Source: AP-15 sp963732095 (GTDB lineage Bacteria; Pseudomonadota; Alphaproteobacteria; ATCC43930; CGMCC-115725). Taken from it: a stretch of 64,000 bases of DNA. This document shows positions 16,298-25,501 of the stretch, one piece after another. The stretch lies in NCBI GenBank assembly GCA_963732095.1, contig CAVSZA010000017.1:62001-126000 (forward strand), read 5' to 3'. Position 1 is the stretch's first letter; the number at the start of each line of letters is the position of its first letter. Both the position numbers and the translations under genes were made by a program. The notes below the pieces were generated by a model. It searched no databases. It saw nothing but the letters and a program-made list of their open reading frames with translations, and was not told the origin of the DNA.

Positions 16298-17608
16298 TCA
16301 GGACTTGCCCACACCAGCCCGTCGGAGGTTGCGCTGCCAATCACGCGCCAGCTCATCCAGCGCCTCCTTTGGAGTCTTCTGGCCGAGCAAGGCTTCCGAC
16401 ATAGCGCTCCGCAGCGAAATCTCGAGCGCGTCCCATACCGGATGCGCGGGCGTGGGGAACCCGGTCTCAATCGCCTCCGCTGCCACCGGTGGCCAGCCAA
16501 GTTTCGCCACCATTGTGGCATCACGCAGCACCGAGCCGCGCGGCGGCGCGTTGCCGCGCTCCATGGAGCGCAGCATCCATTGCTTGCCGCACGCCATGCG
16601 AATGAACTCCAGCGACCAGTCCGGGTACTTCGCGTACTTAGGAATAGAAAGGAAATGGCCGTCGATCCAAGTCCGGCTCTGCGCTTTACTGGTATAGCCG
16701 GGCACGGTCGCCCAGGCCCAGCGGCCGGCGGTCTTCGACAGTTGCGGATCGTTGATGAGCGTGCCGTAGGGCGCGAAGGTCTGCGTCATCGCATAGCGGT
16801 CATTCTGGCCGCCGGCGATGATTTCATCAAACTCCCAGGTCATCGCCTCGGGCGGCACGACCTTATGTTTCAGCACCAGATCGACGTAGAACTGCAACGC
16901 GGTCACCGCATGCGCGTCGTTGATGAACACCTCTCCGGTCTTGAAATCGACCAGCTTTCCGCCGGCCGAGAACAGCCAGGACGCAAAGCTCGAGTAGCTG
17001 CCCGGCCCCTGCCGGCCCATTAACCCGAACGCATAGCGGTCGGGTGGCGTGTTCACCGCAAGCGCCGCCTTTTCGAATTCAGCGAACGTAGCGGGCGGCT
17101 GAGTGATGCCCGCCTGATCAAAGAGCGGCTTCTGATAATGCAGGATGCCGGTCGTGATGCGGTAGGGGATGCCGATCAACCGCTCGTCGTAGCTCGCAGC
17201 CTGCTTGCTGCCGCCGAGGAAATCACCCCAGTCGAAATCAGGGTCGCGCTTGGCAATGGTTGCCAGAACCGCCTCATGGTCCAGGAGATGCGGCGCCATC
17301 CAACCCGCCATCTGCACCGACCACTGCGCGATATCGATGCCCGATGATCCCGCGCCGAGTTCGGCCTTGAGCCGCGCCCGCCACGCGTCCACCGCGAGGA
17401 GCGTGAACTCCACCTTGATCCCGGTGGCCTTCTCGAACGCCGGCCCGACCTCCTCCACTAGCGTTCGCTTCCAGCCGCCCTGGTTCTCGCCGATATAAAC
17501 GAGCTTCTCCGGCTTGTTCTGCGCCCGCGCCCAACGTGGTGCGGCCGCGAGCATTCCGCCTGCCGCCGCGGACCCGAACAGCATATTGCGCCTGTTGATT
17601 CCAACCAT
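16298..17608 (-). CDS. ABC transporter substrate-binding protein, sugar family 1 (Tat-exported)
   Basis: The protein has 436 residues. The N-terminus NRRNMLFGSAAAGGMLAAAP followed by RWARAQ is a twin-arginine-type signal ending in an AxA-like site. The mature part is an extracellular solute-binding fold (VGPAFEKATGIKVEFTLLAV, DIAQWSVQMAGWMAP, GIPYRITTGILHYQKPLFDQ, YGTLINDPQLSKTAGRWAWA). It is the periplasmic receptor for the two permeases just upstream on the same strand (gap 34 bp). The ligand is probably a sugar or polyol by family, but this is unproven. It is the last gene of the run. Confidence 0.9.
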   Translation of the reverse strand: MVGINRRNMLFGSAAAGGMLAAAPRWARAQNKPEKLVYIGENQGGWKRTLVEEVGPAFEKATGIKVEFTLLAVDAWRARLKAELGAGSSGIDIAQWSVQMAGWMAPHLLDHEAVLATIAKRDPDFDWGDFLGGSKQAASYDERLIGIPYRITTGILHYQKPLFDQAGITQPPATFAEFEKAALAVNTPPDRYAFGLMGRQGPGSYSSFASWLFSAGGKLVDFKTGEVFINDAHAVTALQFYVDLVLKHKVVPPEAMTWEFDEIIAGGQNDRYAMTQTFAPYGTLINDPQLSKTAGRWAWATVPGYTSKAQSRTWIDGHFLSIPKYAKYPDWSLEFIRMACGKQWMLRSMERGNAPPRGSVLRDATMVAKLGWPPVAAEAIETGFPTPAHPVWDALEISLRSAMSEALLGQKTPKEALDELARDWQRNLRRAGVGKS

Positions 17609-17642
17609 TGTCGCCCCCCTTTTGCTCTGCTGCCCGTTTGCC

Positions 17643-18491
17643 TCAGCCTTTAATGGCGCCGGACGAAAGTCCGGCGACCAGGTGCTTCTGCGCGATGAAA
17701 GAGAAAATGATCACCGGCAGGATGACCAACACGCCTGATGCCGTGAGCCCGCCCCAGTCCACACCGGAATCGCCCGCGTTGAACGCCGCCATCATTACCG
17801 GCAATGTCTGCGTCGCATTGTTGGTCAGCACCGCCGCGAACAGAAAATCATTCCACGCCAATTGCAAGCACAAAATGCTCGCGGCGACTAGGCCGGGCCG
17901 CACCAATGGCAGGACGATATGCCAGAACGCACGATAGCGGCTGGCGCCGTCAATCCAGGCGCTTTCCTCCAGCTCGGCTGGAAGATCCTCGAAGAATCCG
18001 CGCATCAGCCACACCACCAGCGGCAACGCGAATGTAGTGTCGGCGAGCACGACGCTGAACCGTGTGGTGGCCAGCCCAAGCTTGCTGAACAGCACATACA
18101 TCGGCACCAGCACCGCGATCGGCGGCAGCATGCGGATCACCAGCAATGCCAAAAAAAGGAACGTCCGGCCGGTGAAGGGAAAGCGCGCGAACGCATAAGC
18201 TGCCGGAACCCCGACGCAAAGCGACAGCAGCACTGCGCTCGTGGAAACGATCAGTGTGTTGATGAATGCCCGCGCAAAATCGGCGCGCGTCAAGACGTCG
18301 GCATAGTTCTCGAGTGTCGGCCACCACAGATAAAGCGGAGGTGTGGCGAAGATCTGCAATCGCGTCTTAAGGGATAGCCCGAGCACCCAGATCAGCGGAA
18401 ACACAAAGGCCAGTACCAGAACCCCCAGCACCGCATAGACAAGTACCGTCTCGATCCGCCGTTTCCGCTTCGAGCCCACAACCTGCGCCAT
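17643..18491 (-). CDS. ABC sugar-type permease, MalG/UgpE-like
   Basis: The protein has 282 residues. The start ATG at 18491 overlaps the stop of the preceding permease (TGATG), which makes it preferable to the longer frame opening at 18536. Six membrane segments are predicted by eye (VLVYAVLGVLVLAFVFPLIW, LIVSTSAVLLSLCVGVPAAY, TFLFLALLVIRMLPPIAVLV and others). The EAA loop is present: ELEESAWIDGASRYRAFWHI followed by VLPLVRPG. It forms the membrane channel together with the MalF-like partner. Confidence 0.92.
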   Translation of the reverse strand: MAQVVGSKRKRRIETVLVYAVLGVLVLAFVFPLIWVLGLSLKTRLQIFATPPLYLWWPTLENYADVLTRADFARAFINTLIVSTSAVLLSLCVGVPAAYAFARFPFTGRTFLFLALLVIRMLPPIAVLVPMYVLFSKLGLATTRFSVVLADTTFALPLVVWLMRGFFEDLPAELEESAWIDGASRYRAFWHIVLPLVRPGLVAASILCLQLAWNDFLFAAVLTNNATQTLPVMMAAFNAGDSGVDWGGLTASGVLVILPVIIFSFIAQKHLVAGLSSGAIKG

Positions 18492-19426
18492 CAGGTCACC
18501 TCTCGCCGGCGGATCACGGCGATGAAGAACAGGCACAGCAGCAACGCCATCAGCAACATCAGCCAGGAGGCGGCGGCACCCAGTCCGAAGTCGAACCGCA
18601 CGAACGACATCAGGTAGGTGAACATCGACAACACCATAGTGGAATTGGCCGGGCCGCCGCCGGTCATTGCATAGATGTTGTCGAAGGCGCGGAACTCGAA
18701 AATCGTGCGCAGCAGCAGGGCGACCAAAAGATACGGTTGCAGCAGTGGCAGGGTGATATGCCAGAACAATTGCCGGCGACTGGCGCCGTCAATCGCGGCA
18801 GCCTCTATTGGCTCGCTGGGCAGCGAGCGTAGGCCCGCTAGCAGGATCAGCATTACGTAAGGCGTGCTCTGCCAGACCCCGACGATCCAGACTGCGGCCA
18901 GCGCAGTATCAGGGCGGCCGAGCCAGACGACATGCTGACCGATCCAATCGTTGATTACGCCATGGCTCGGATCGAGAAGCAACTTCCAGCACAGCGCGCC
19001 AACAATAGGAGTGACCATCATTGGTATAATCAGCGCGGTGCGGTAGACGCGGATCCCCGGCAGGTCCATGTTCAACAGCAGCGCGATACCTAGGCCGAGG
19101 CCCATCTCCGCCGCCACAGCCGCTGCCGTGTAAATTAGGGTGATCGTGATGCTGCCGGTGAAGACCGGATCGCTTAGCAGATCCTGATAGTTCTCCAGCC
19201 CGACATAGCCGCCGCTGAACAGCCCCTGCTCTTGCGCATAACCCGTGAGGCTAAGATAGAAGGAGAAGGCCAGCGGCATTCCGAAAATGCCAAGCATCAC
19301 CACGAACGTCGGAAGGATCGCCATGCGGGTGAAATAGCGATCGAGCTCGAGGCCCCGCCGTCGCCATGCCGCGCGCACCGGCGCTGCCGGTATCAGAGCG
19401 GGTCGGCTACCGCCAGCTTCCTCCAT
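18491..19426 (-). CDS. ABC sugar-type permease, MalF/UgpA-like
   Basis: The protein has about 311 residues from the ATG at 19426, which has AGGGGATC upstream; a GTG at 19468 is the alternative. Membrane segments include AILPTFVVMLGIFGMPLAFS, ITLIYTAAAVAAEMGLGLGI, ALIIPMMVTPIVGALCWKLL and AASWLMLLMALLLCLFFIAV. The EAA loop reads EPIEAAAIDGASRRQLFWHI then TLPLLQP. It is translationally coupled to the MalG-like gene. No ATP-binding subunit is encoded in this window, so the ATPase must be shared or encoded elsewhere. Confidence 0.92.
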   Translation of the reverse strand: MEEAGGSRPALIPAAPVRAAWRRRGLELDRYFTRMAILPTFVVMLGIFGMPLAFSFYLSLTGYAQEQGLFSGGYVGLENYQDLLSDPVFTGSITITLIYTAAAVAAEMGLGLGIALLLNMDLPGIRVYRTALIIPMMVTPIVGALCWKLLLDPSHGVINDWIGQHVVWLGRPDTALAAVWIVGVWQSTPYVMLILLAGLRSLPSEPIEAAAIDGASRRQLFWHITLPLLQPYLLVALLLRTIFEFRAFDNIYAMTGGGPANSTMVLSMFTYLMSFVRFDFGLGAAASWLMLLMALLLCLFFIAVIRRREVT

Positions 19427-19567
19427 TCGCACTGTTGATCCCCTAAAGGCCAAACGATTGATCTCCACCGGATCGGCACCAGTCGTAGACCGCGCTTAGG
19501 AAGTGATCGGCCGATACAGCCAGCCTCCGACCACCTTTCAGCTTGCTCCTTATTGCGCGGCGTTCAC

Positions 19568-20599
19568 TCACCGGCGATGTGTTTCGAACCGCCGACGGGC
19601 GAGCGCGGCGCCGGCGCTGAGCGCGACAAGCTTGCTGATCGCTAGCGAGCGATCCATCGGCGCCATGCCGCAATTAGTGCAAGGGTAGATCCGCTCCACA
19701 GGGACGAAGCGCGACGCCTGCTCAATCGTCGCCGCGACTTCTTCAGGTGTCTCGACGCGCTCGCTGGCTACGTCGATAGCGCCGAGCAGGACCTCCTTGC
19801 CGTTCAAAAGGCCAAGCAGATCGAGCGGCACCTTGGCGCCGGCGCATTCTACCGAGACTTGATCGATCCGGCTCGTCGCGAGGGCCGGGAAGATCGCCTC
19901 GTATTGCCGCCATTCCGCCCCGAGGCTCAACTTCCAGTCGATATTGGCCTTGATGCCGTAGCCATAACAGATATGGACGGCTGTTTTGCAGGGCAGGTCT
20001 TCGGCGGCCCTGTGCAACGCCGCGATCCCCCATTCCGTTACTTCGTTCATGTAGACGTTGAAGGCGGGCTCGTCGAACTGGACCACGTCAACACCGATCC
20101 CAGCGAGATCGCGGGCTTCCTCGTTTAGCACCTCGGCAAACGCCATGGCCAAGGTGACCTTGTCGCCATAATGGACATCGGCGATCGTGTCGACGATGGT
20201 CATCGGTCCAGGAAGGGTGAATTTGAGCCGGCGCCGCGTATGGGCGCGGGCGATTTTGGCCTCAAAACCGTGGATGTTACTCTTGCGCCGCAGCGGTCCC
20301 GTAACGGTCGGCACTTCCGCGTCGTAGCGATTGTTGCGGATGCCCATCGTGACGCGCCGGGCAAAATCGACACCCTCGATGCCCTCGAGAAAGCCGTGCA
20401 CGAAGTGCTGACGAGCCCGCTCGCCATCGGTGACAATATCGATCCCGGCGTCCTCCTGCTCTTTCAGCGCCAGCAGCGTCGCGTCGCGCTTAGCCTCGAC
20501 GAGTGCTTCATCCTCCACTTGCCAAGGCGCCCACAACATCCGCGGCTTGGCCAACCATGCCGGCTTAGGCAAGCTGCCAGCGATCGTCGTCTCGAGCAT
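19568..20599 (-). CDS. MetE C-domain-like (cobalamin-independent methionine synthase family) protein
   Basis: The protein has 343 residues, about half of MetE, corresponding to its catalytic C-terminal barrel only. Zn-site candidates are all present: His and Cys in KTAVHICYGYG, Glu in QVSVECAGAKVP and Cys in YPCTNCGMAPMDR. Start: TTIAGSLPKPAWLAKP. Stand-alone MetE-C proteins act as methyltransferases using partner proteins or other methyl donors; the true substrate here is unknown. It lies between an enoyl-CoA hydratase and the ABC permeases on the same strand, which hints at demethylation or uptake of a methylated compound (inference). Confidence 0.85.
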   Translation of the reverse strand: MLETTIAGSLPKPAWLAKPRMLWAPWQVEDEALVEAKRDATLLALKEQEDAGIDIVTDGERARQHFVHGFLEGIEGVDFARRVTMGIRNNRYDAEVPTVTGPLRRKSNIHGFEAKIARAHTRRRLKFTLPGPMTIVDTIADVHYGDKVTLAMAFAEVLNEEARDLAGIGVDVVQFDEPAFNVYMNEVTEWGIAALHRAAEDLPCKTAVHICYGYGIKANIDWKLSLGAEWRQYEAIFPALATSRIDQVSVECAGAKVPLDLLGLLNGKEVLLGAIDVASERVETPEEVAATIEQASRFVPVERIYPCTNCGMAPMDRSLAISKLVALSAGAALARRRFETHRR

Positions 20600-20819
20600 C
20601 TCAAATTCCCCTCCCCTCTACCTTCGTCATTGGCGGCATGCCTATCCGACAACAGGCCGATGCCCAGAAGACTTGCGGATATTGCAGTTGAAAGCGCGGC
20701 GGGCGCGGCGCATCACCCGGGCAGAGCATGCCAGAGGTTGCAGAGCCAATAAGAACGCCGAGGCGGCGCGCCGGATTGTTGCCAAAGACCGCCAGAAAAA
20801 AGCTCGCGCCGGGAGCTGA

Positions 20820-21596
20820 TCACGAAAGAGGTCGGCCTCTGCGGGCGATGAATTCCGGGAAGGCCTCCTCCGCCTTGGCGCCTCTGACGACGTGCGTCGT
20901 GTAATGCCGCTCCTTGGTCCACTGCTGTTCGAGGTTCTGTCCCATCTGGTCGAGCAGCAATGCCTTGATGCCGATCACCGAGGCGCGGTTATTGCCGGCG
21001 ATCATGCGGGCAAGCTCCATGGTCTTGGCCCGTAGCTGCGCACGCGGGACCAGATGGTTCAACAGACCGATGCGGTAGGCCTCTTCGGCTTCGACGACGC
21101 GCGCCGAGAACAATAGCTCCTTGGCGATCGGCCAACCGACCTGGTTGGGCAGGGTCCAGGTGCTGTTGATGCGTCCATAAGCAGCCGCGAGAAAGCGAAA
21201 GCGGGTGTCCTCGCAGCCGACCCGCATGTCGAGCGAGGAGGCAAGCACTGCCGCTCCGCCATAGGCGAGGCCGTTGATCATCCCGACCGTCGGCTTTGCG
21301 CAGGCGGCAATTTCATAATTGCCGCGGCGCGGAGGGCGGTGTGCATCCAACTCCTCCTCGGTGTAGCGGCGATCATCCTCGCGCTGCTCGTGAATGTCGC
21401 CCCCGGCTGAAAATGCGCGCTCCCCGGCGCCGGTGATGACGATGCAGCCGATCGCCTCGTCGGCATCCATCCGCTTCACCGCATCGTGCAATTCGCTCGA
21501 TAGCTGCCGGTTCATGGCGTTGAGTTTTTCCGGACGATTGAGGGTCACGATCCCCACGCCCTCTTCCGCGTCGACCAGGATATGCTCGTAAGTCAT
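20820..21596 (-). CDS. Enoyl-CoA hydratase/isomerase (crotonase) family protein
   Basis: The protein has 258 residues; the ATG at 21596 is chosen because GGAGGGAAGA lies directly upstream, rejecting the longer frame to 21683. Crotonase fold motifs are EGVGIVTLNRPEKLNAMN, the first oxyanion-hole element FSAGGDIHEQRE and the second AKPTVGMINGLAYGGAAVLA. FLAAAYGRINSTWTLPNQVG is the position where hydratases usually carry a catalytic Glu; here the pattern is altered, so isomerase, hydrolase or another activity is possible. It is first in the minus-strand run leading to the MetE-like and ABC genes. Confidence 0.88.
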   Translation of the reverse strand: MTYEHILVDAEEGVGIVTLNRPEKLNAMNRQLSSELHDAVKRMDADEAIGCIVITGAGERAFSAGGDIHEQREDDRRYTEEELDAHRPPRRGNYEIAACAKPTVGMINGLAYGGAAVLASSLDMRVGCEDTRFRFLAAAYGRINSTWTLPNQVGWPIAKELLFSARVVEAEEAYRIGLLNHLVPRAQLRAKTMELARMIAGNNRASVIGIKALLLDQMGQNLEQQWTKERHYTTHVVRGAKAEEAFPEFIARRGRPLS

Positions 21597-21809
21597 TCTT
21601 CCCTCCATCCACCGCCGCGACACCCTACCCGCGCGGAGCCACCTCGTCACTGCGTCGCTTGTCAAATTCAGCGGTTCCGGCATCCTGATTGGCGGCGGGC
21701 TCTGGTCCGCCCTGCCGTTTTGCTTAATTCCGCGGGTTTGGTGCGCAATTCGGCCCTAAGATAGAGGCGCTGCTCGGTTCGATTTTAGCCCCAAGCGGAT
21801 TTGGCGACC

Positions 21810-23696
21810 TTATTGCACCAACCGGTAAAGATCGACGCCGCCATTATAGTTCGGCACGTAGATTTGGCCGCCGTCGACCACCGGCGGGTCGAACTTGTTG
21901 AACACAAATTGGACATTCCATCGCTGCGAATCCCAGAGAACCTTCAGCGATCCGTCCGGCGCGAGGTGCGCCGGGTCGTAAACGAGGAAGCGGCCATTAA
22001 CGACGTCGGCATTCGCATCGCCGTAAGGAATCGTACAGAAAAGAAGCGCCGAATTGGGGTCCGCTCCATCGCTCGATCCTGAGCAAAACCCGCCCGGCAT
22101 GCCGCCTGGTGGCCTCTCCCGCACGCTGTCGCTCGCATATTCGTGGCTTTGCGCGACATAGGTCAAAGCGCCGGTCGAGCTGACTTTCCATTTATGCAGC
22201 TGCGAATTCTCGCCCCACGCGAAGATCACCCACGAGTTCAGCACGGGGTCGAAGAACTGCACGGGGGTCATATGGAGATGCGCCGTATCGCCCCATGGGA
22301 AGAAGTTCAATGTCCGGGGATCGGTCGGGCAGGAGTCAACCGGTCCCGGGCTCATGGTCAGCCAGACCGGCGGTGCCGCAAGCTTCGCACAATTCGCTTT
22401 CGGGTTTGCGAGATCGGCAGGCGTCGTTCCGCCAAGGTTCGCCGTCTTGACCGGATAGGCGATGCCGTCCTTGCCGCTGGCAATGCAAACGCCGATGGAG
22501 AAAATGCAAGCGGGACCCGCCGATCCGAAATCCTCGTCCGACCATGCCCCTTGCGCCATTTCGGGGAAGACGAGAACTGTCGGCGTGCCTTGGTCATTGA
22601 TCTCCGGCACCAGCCTTGCGTTCTTCAATGCCATGTTCACCCCGCCGCCGGCCGATTGCATCAGAACTTCGGAGGAAAGGCTTACGCCCGATGGCCGCAT
22701 GCTTGGCGGCGGCTTCTGTCCGGTTCTGGCGAAGTCGGTCCAGGGCGTCCAATGATCGACCACCGCCAGCGTGGCCGCGGTGTTTCCGGACGGCGGCGTG
22801 TATTTCAGCTTGAGAAACAATTCACCCCATTGGGAGGTGCCGTCGAAATCGCCATTTCCGGTGATCACATAGAGAAAGCCTTGCGGATCTGCCGCAGCAC
22901 CTTGTCCGGCCATCCAGACACCGGCGCCCTCACCCTCCGACAGCGCCAGCATCGCACTGACCTTGTTGGTCGCCACGTCGAAGGCGAAGCAATAGCCGGA
23001 TGCGCCTGCTGCAGTCTCAAATGTCGTTCCCGAACACCCCAGCACCGTCTTCACGCCGTTGACGTTGGTCTCCACGAGCGATGACCGCTGTTTGCGCATT
23101 CCCTTGTCGAAGTTTCCCCCTTCGATCAGAACCGGAGGAACGACCTCGCTGCCATCCGCCAGGTTCAGCACGAACATGAAATAGTGCGCGGTCATCGGGT
23201 CGCCGCTCTTGTCCGGCGAAACCCAGCAGACCTGGTAAAGGCGCTGCGTGTCGGGGTCGATCACTCCCGTGGAAAGGCAGCCCCAAAATTGATTGATCTG
23301 ATGAGAGTCGATCCGCTGGGACCCCCTGACCGGCACCCCCAATGTCACCTGCCAGATACCGGACCCGTCATGCGCGTCGACGCCGCGTACGACATCGGCC
23401 ATCGACGGCAGCACCAGCACGTCGCGGGTTCCTCGCGCCGTCTTCACATTCGGCAGGATGAGCGGCTGCGCTTCCATGCCGCGCGCATCCCCGATGACCG
23501 GAATGATCGTCGCACGAATAAGGCCCTTGGCCGCAACCGACGCCTGCGTCAGTTGCCTCTCGTGCGAATTCCAGCCGCTTCTCGAATTATCCGCGGAGCG
23601 CGTCAACCAAGGCTCCATGGTCGATTGCGCCGCGGAGGTCGCGGTGACGCCGAGAAGCAGCGCGATGATCAACAGAAAAAGATGGCAAGGCTTCAT
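21810..23696 (-). CDS. Secreted PQQ-binding-like beta-propeller protein
   Basis: The protein has 628 residues from the ATG at 23696 (GGGGAGTGGACAG upstream); the open frame above it has no start signal. The signal peptide is MKPCHLFLLIIALLLGVTAT followed by SAAQS. The mature start SADNSRSGWNSHERQLTQAS resembles the first blade of PQQ-like propellers, and the rest has repeated DxxTxxLYxVxW-like strands (GVIDPDTQRLYQVCWV, YVITGNGDFDGTSQWGELFL, DSQRWNVQFVFNKFDPPVV). No quinoprotein dehydrogenase catalytic signature is evident, so it may be structural or binding. It appears monocistronic. Confidence 0.7.
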   Translation of the reverse strand: MKPCHLFLLIIALLLGVTATSAAQSTMEPWLTRSADNSRSGWNSHERQLTQASVAAKGLIRATIIPVIGDARGMEAQPLILPNVKTARGTRDVLVLPSMADVVRGVDAHDGSGIWQVTLGVPVRGSQRIDSHQINQFWGCLSTGVIDPDTQRLYQVCWVSPDKSGDPMTAHYFMFVLNLADGSEVVPPVLIEGGNFDKGMRKQRSSLVETNVNGVKTVLGCSGTTFETAAGASGYCFAFDVATNKVSAMLALSEGEGAGVWMAGQGAAADPQGFLYVITGNGDFDGTSQWGELFLKLKYTPPSGNTAATLAVVDHWTPWTDFARTGQKPPPSMRPSGVSLSSEVLMQSAGGGVNMALKNARLVPEINDQGTPTVLVFPEMAQGAWSDEDFGSAGPACIFSIGVCIASGKDGIAYPVKTANLGGTTPADLANPKANCAKLAAPPVWLTMSPGPVDSCPTDPRTLNFFPWGDTAHLHMTPVQFFDPVLNSWVIFAWGENSQLHKWKVSSTGALTYVAQSHEYASDSVRERPPGGMPGGFCSGSSDGADPNSALLFCTIPYGDANADVVNGRFLVYDPAHLAPDGSLKVLWDSQRWNVQFVFNKFDPPVVDGGQIYVPNYNGGVDLYRLVQ

Positions 23697-24116
23697 CTGT
23701 CCACTCCCCAGGAGAGCTGGGACATGTTCATGCGTAGCCCATGGCGGATTCCGCTTGTTCTCCAGCAGCGGGCATCCTGCCGCGAAGGTGGGGCACCGGC
23801 AATGGGGGTCCGATTTGTCAAGCGTTCGGCTGGCGTCGCCCTCATCGCTTCGCGGTGCAGCGTTCAACGGGCGATCTGCGAACCCCACCTTTGTGGGCGC
23901 GTGCCATCGGTAAGCGGCCGGCTTGCCGCTCTTGAATAGGATGGAAGGGAACCCCCGAACCGCGAGTGGTCATAACCTGACCACTATCGGGGCTCCGACA
24001 AAAAGCCAAGGAGCTATACTGTCAGCGTAACTCCCTGCCGGTTCGGGTGCCGATTCACATCTTGACCCACCGCGCGCATCCGGGCATCACGTTTGGGATC
24101 TGTTGCGGACCCGGCA
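23697..24116. other. Divergent intergenic region
   Basis: This 420-bp gap between the PQQ-like gene and the hypothetical gene at 24117 should hold both promoters. No gene is seen. It contains one variant of the recurring CTGTCACCGTAA motif at 24013-24034. Confidence 0.5.
24013..24034 (+). repeat. Recurring motif CTGTCACCGTAA, variant copy
   Basis: CTATACTGTCAGCGTAACTC, with one mismatch to ACTGTCACCGTAACTCC at 30692-30711. See also 25360-25379, 29284-29299 and 33507-33526. Confidence 0.45.
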
Positions 24117-24869
24117 ATGAGCGACCTAGAGTTTCAACGCGCCCTTAGTCCAGAGCAAATGCGCGAGGCGCTCTCGTTGCTGGACGGCGCCGCGCGCGCA
24201 AAGCTTCGGTACGTGCAGGTTGGGGGCTCGAGTCCCGCGGAAGAGGGTGGTTCCGGAGCTGATCAGGCCAGCACCGCTACCGCCGCGCCGAACCGGCTTC
24301 CTGCGGCAGAAGATGCGCATCCCCGCAGGAAGCATCTAAAACCGGTTTTTGCCCTTTACGGCCTGGGCATCGCGGCCGCGGCGGCGCTGACGTTTCTGTC
24401 GTGGAGCGAACGCGCGCTTGCACCTCCCGCCTTACCGGGGATCGCTGGCGAACAGCTGCCGAACCCGCAGCCGGCGCAGCTGGTGAAAAGTCCTTCTCCC
24501 GCGCTCGCGGCGGATGCTCCACCCGACCAGAGTCCAAGTGGAGCAGAGCGACGGCCCTCGAACCCGGAGGCCGCAGGTTCGAGCCATGCCGGTCATGCCA
24601 ATCGCGATGATGATCAAACCGCCGTAAAAGATGCAGCCAATAGCACCAATGCGATCCCTTATGCGTGGGACGAACGGCCCAGCCAAAAACCGAGGGAGGC
24701 TTGGCGGCACAACCGGGCGGTTCGAGTCGCAGAAGCCAAGAAGCGATTTTGGCGACGTCACTGGCAGGCTCGCGCGGAAATCAATCGCCGCGAATGTTTC
24801 TTTTTCGTATGTCTTCCTTGGCAAACACAGCGCATCGTCTACCAACCGCCCCGTAACGTAACTCAATGA
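24117..24869 (+). CDS. Hypothetical single-pass membrane protein
   Basis: The protein has about 250 residues from the ATG at 24117; a TTG at 24093 is possible. I do not recognise a family. The N-terminal part (MSDLEFQRALSPEQMREALS) is helical. One membrane segment (PVFALYGLGIAAAAALTFLS) lies near residue 80, followed by a Pro/Ala-rich linker and a basic C-terminus (KKRFWRRHWQARAEINRREC). The layout suggests a cytoplasmic head, one crossing and a periplasmic tail. Codon use looks like that of its neighbours, so I consider it a real gene. Confidence 0.6.
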   Translation: MSDLEFQRALSPEQMREALSLLDGAARAKLRYVQVGGSSPAEEGGSGADQASTATAAPNRLPAAEDAHPRRKHLKPVFALYGLGIAAAAALTFLSWSERALAPPALPGIAGEQLPNPQPAQLVKSPSPALAADAPPDQSPSGAERRPSNPEAAGSSHAGHANRDDDQTAVKDAANSTNAIPYAWDERPSQKPREAWRHNRAVRVAEAKKRFWRRHWQARAEINRRECFFFVCLPWQTQRIVYQPPRNVTQ

Positions 24870-25049
24870 CGCGGCGCCTGCGGCGAGCTTAGTTCCCCTG
24901 CCGCATATTCCGCACCGTTCTCTTCGACTTGCGTATCGGCGACAGCGATCTCGATCGCATCCCGATCGCGCGCGGGCGGGGCTCCCGCGGTCGTGGACGT
25001 GTGTCTCGCTCCCTGGCGGAAAAGGCCGGGCGACGGCGCTGCTCCGCGC

Positions 25050-25172
25050 TCAGTTTTTCGAGCGGCGACGAAGGTAGGACATATAGGCGCGTGTCGCGTA
25101 ACCGGCAAAAAAGCCGATGACGAGGCCGAAACAGGTTGCACTGATGGCGAGCGAAAGCTCCGGATTTGCCAT
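25050..25172 (-). CDS. Small (40-residue) membrane protein
   Basis: This short frame starts at ATG 25172: MANPELSLAISATCFGLVIG, then FFAGYATRAYMSYLRRRSKN. It has one membrane helix (about residues 6-27) with a basic C-terminal tail, obeying the positive-inside rule. Similar short proteins ending in RRR are common in Bradyrhizobium-type genomes (from memory, not searched). No partner is obvious nearby. The ribosome site is weak. The clean helix and charge pattern argue that it is real. Confidence 0.65.
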   Translation of the reverse strand: MANPELSLAISATCFGLVIGFFAGYATRAYMSYLRRRSKN

Positions 25173-25501
25173 AGCCCGCGAGGGATTAACTCACGACATG
25201 CTGAACAAACCGATCTCCGCCCTATCCGCGGATTTCGTCAGCATTGATAACGCCGGCGGCGCGAGCCGTCCTCAACCCCACCGTGACATCTTTGAGGCAC
25301 AGAGCGAGCCAACTCAGGACAGCGCACGGCAAGCGCGGCTGTTATGAAGCGTAATCGCTAAACTGTCCCCCGTAATCCCAAACTCGTAAAGCGATAACCA
25401 TAATATATCCTCGCAGCTTTGCCACAACAGAAGTCGGACCGCCACGGGAACATCTATCCTCCAAAAACGTTTTGGTGGTGCGATCGCCTCTGGAGGAGAG
25501 A
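25173..25501. other. Intergenic region upstream of the DUF3300 gene
   Basis: No gene is supported. The stretch holds one recurring-motif variant at 25360-25379 (AAACTGTCCCCCGTAATCCC) and the ribosome site GGAGGAGAG just before 25502. Confidence 0.5.
25360..25379 (+). repeat. Recurring motif CTGTCACCGTAA, variant copy
   Basis: AAACTGTCCCCCGTAATCCC. It matches the reverse complement of the 33507-33526 copy (AAACTGTCACCGTAATCC) except at one position. Confidence 0.45.
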
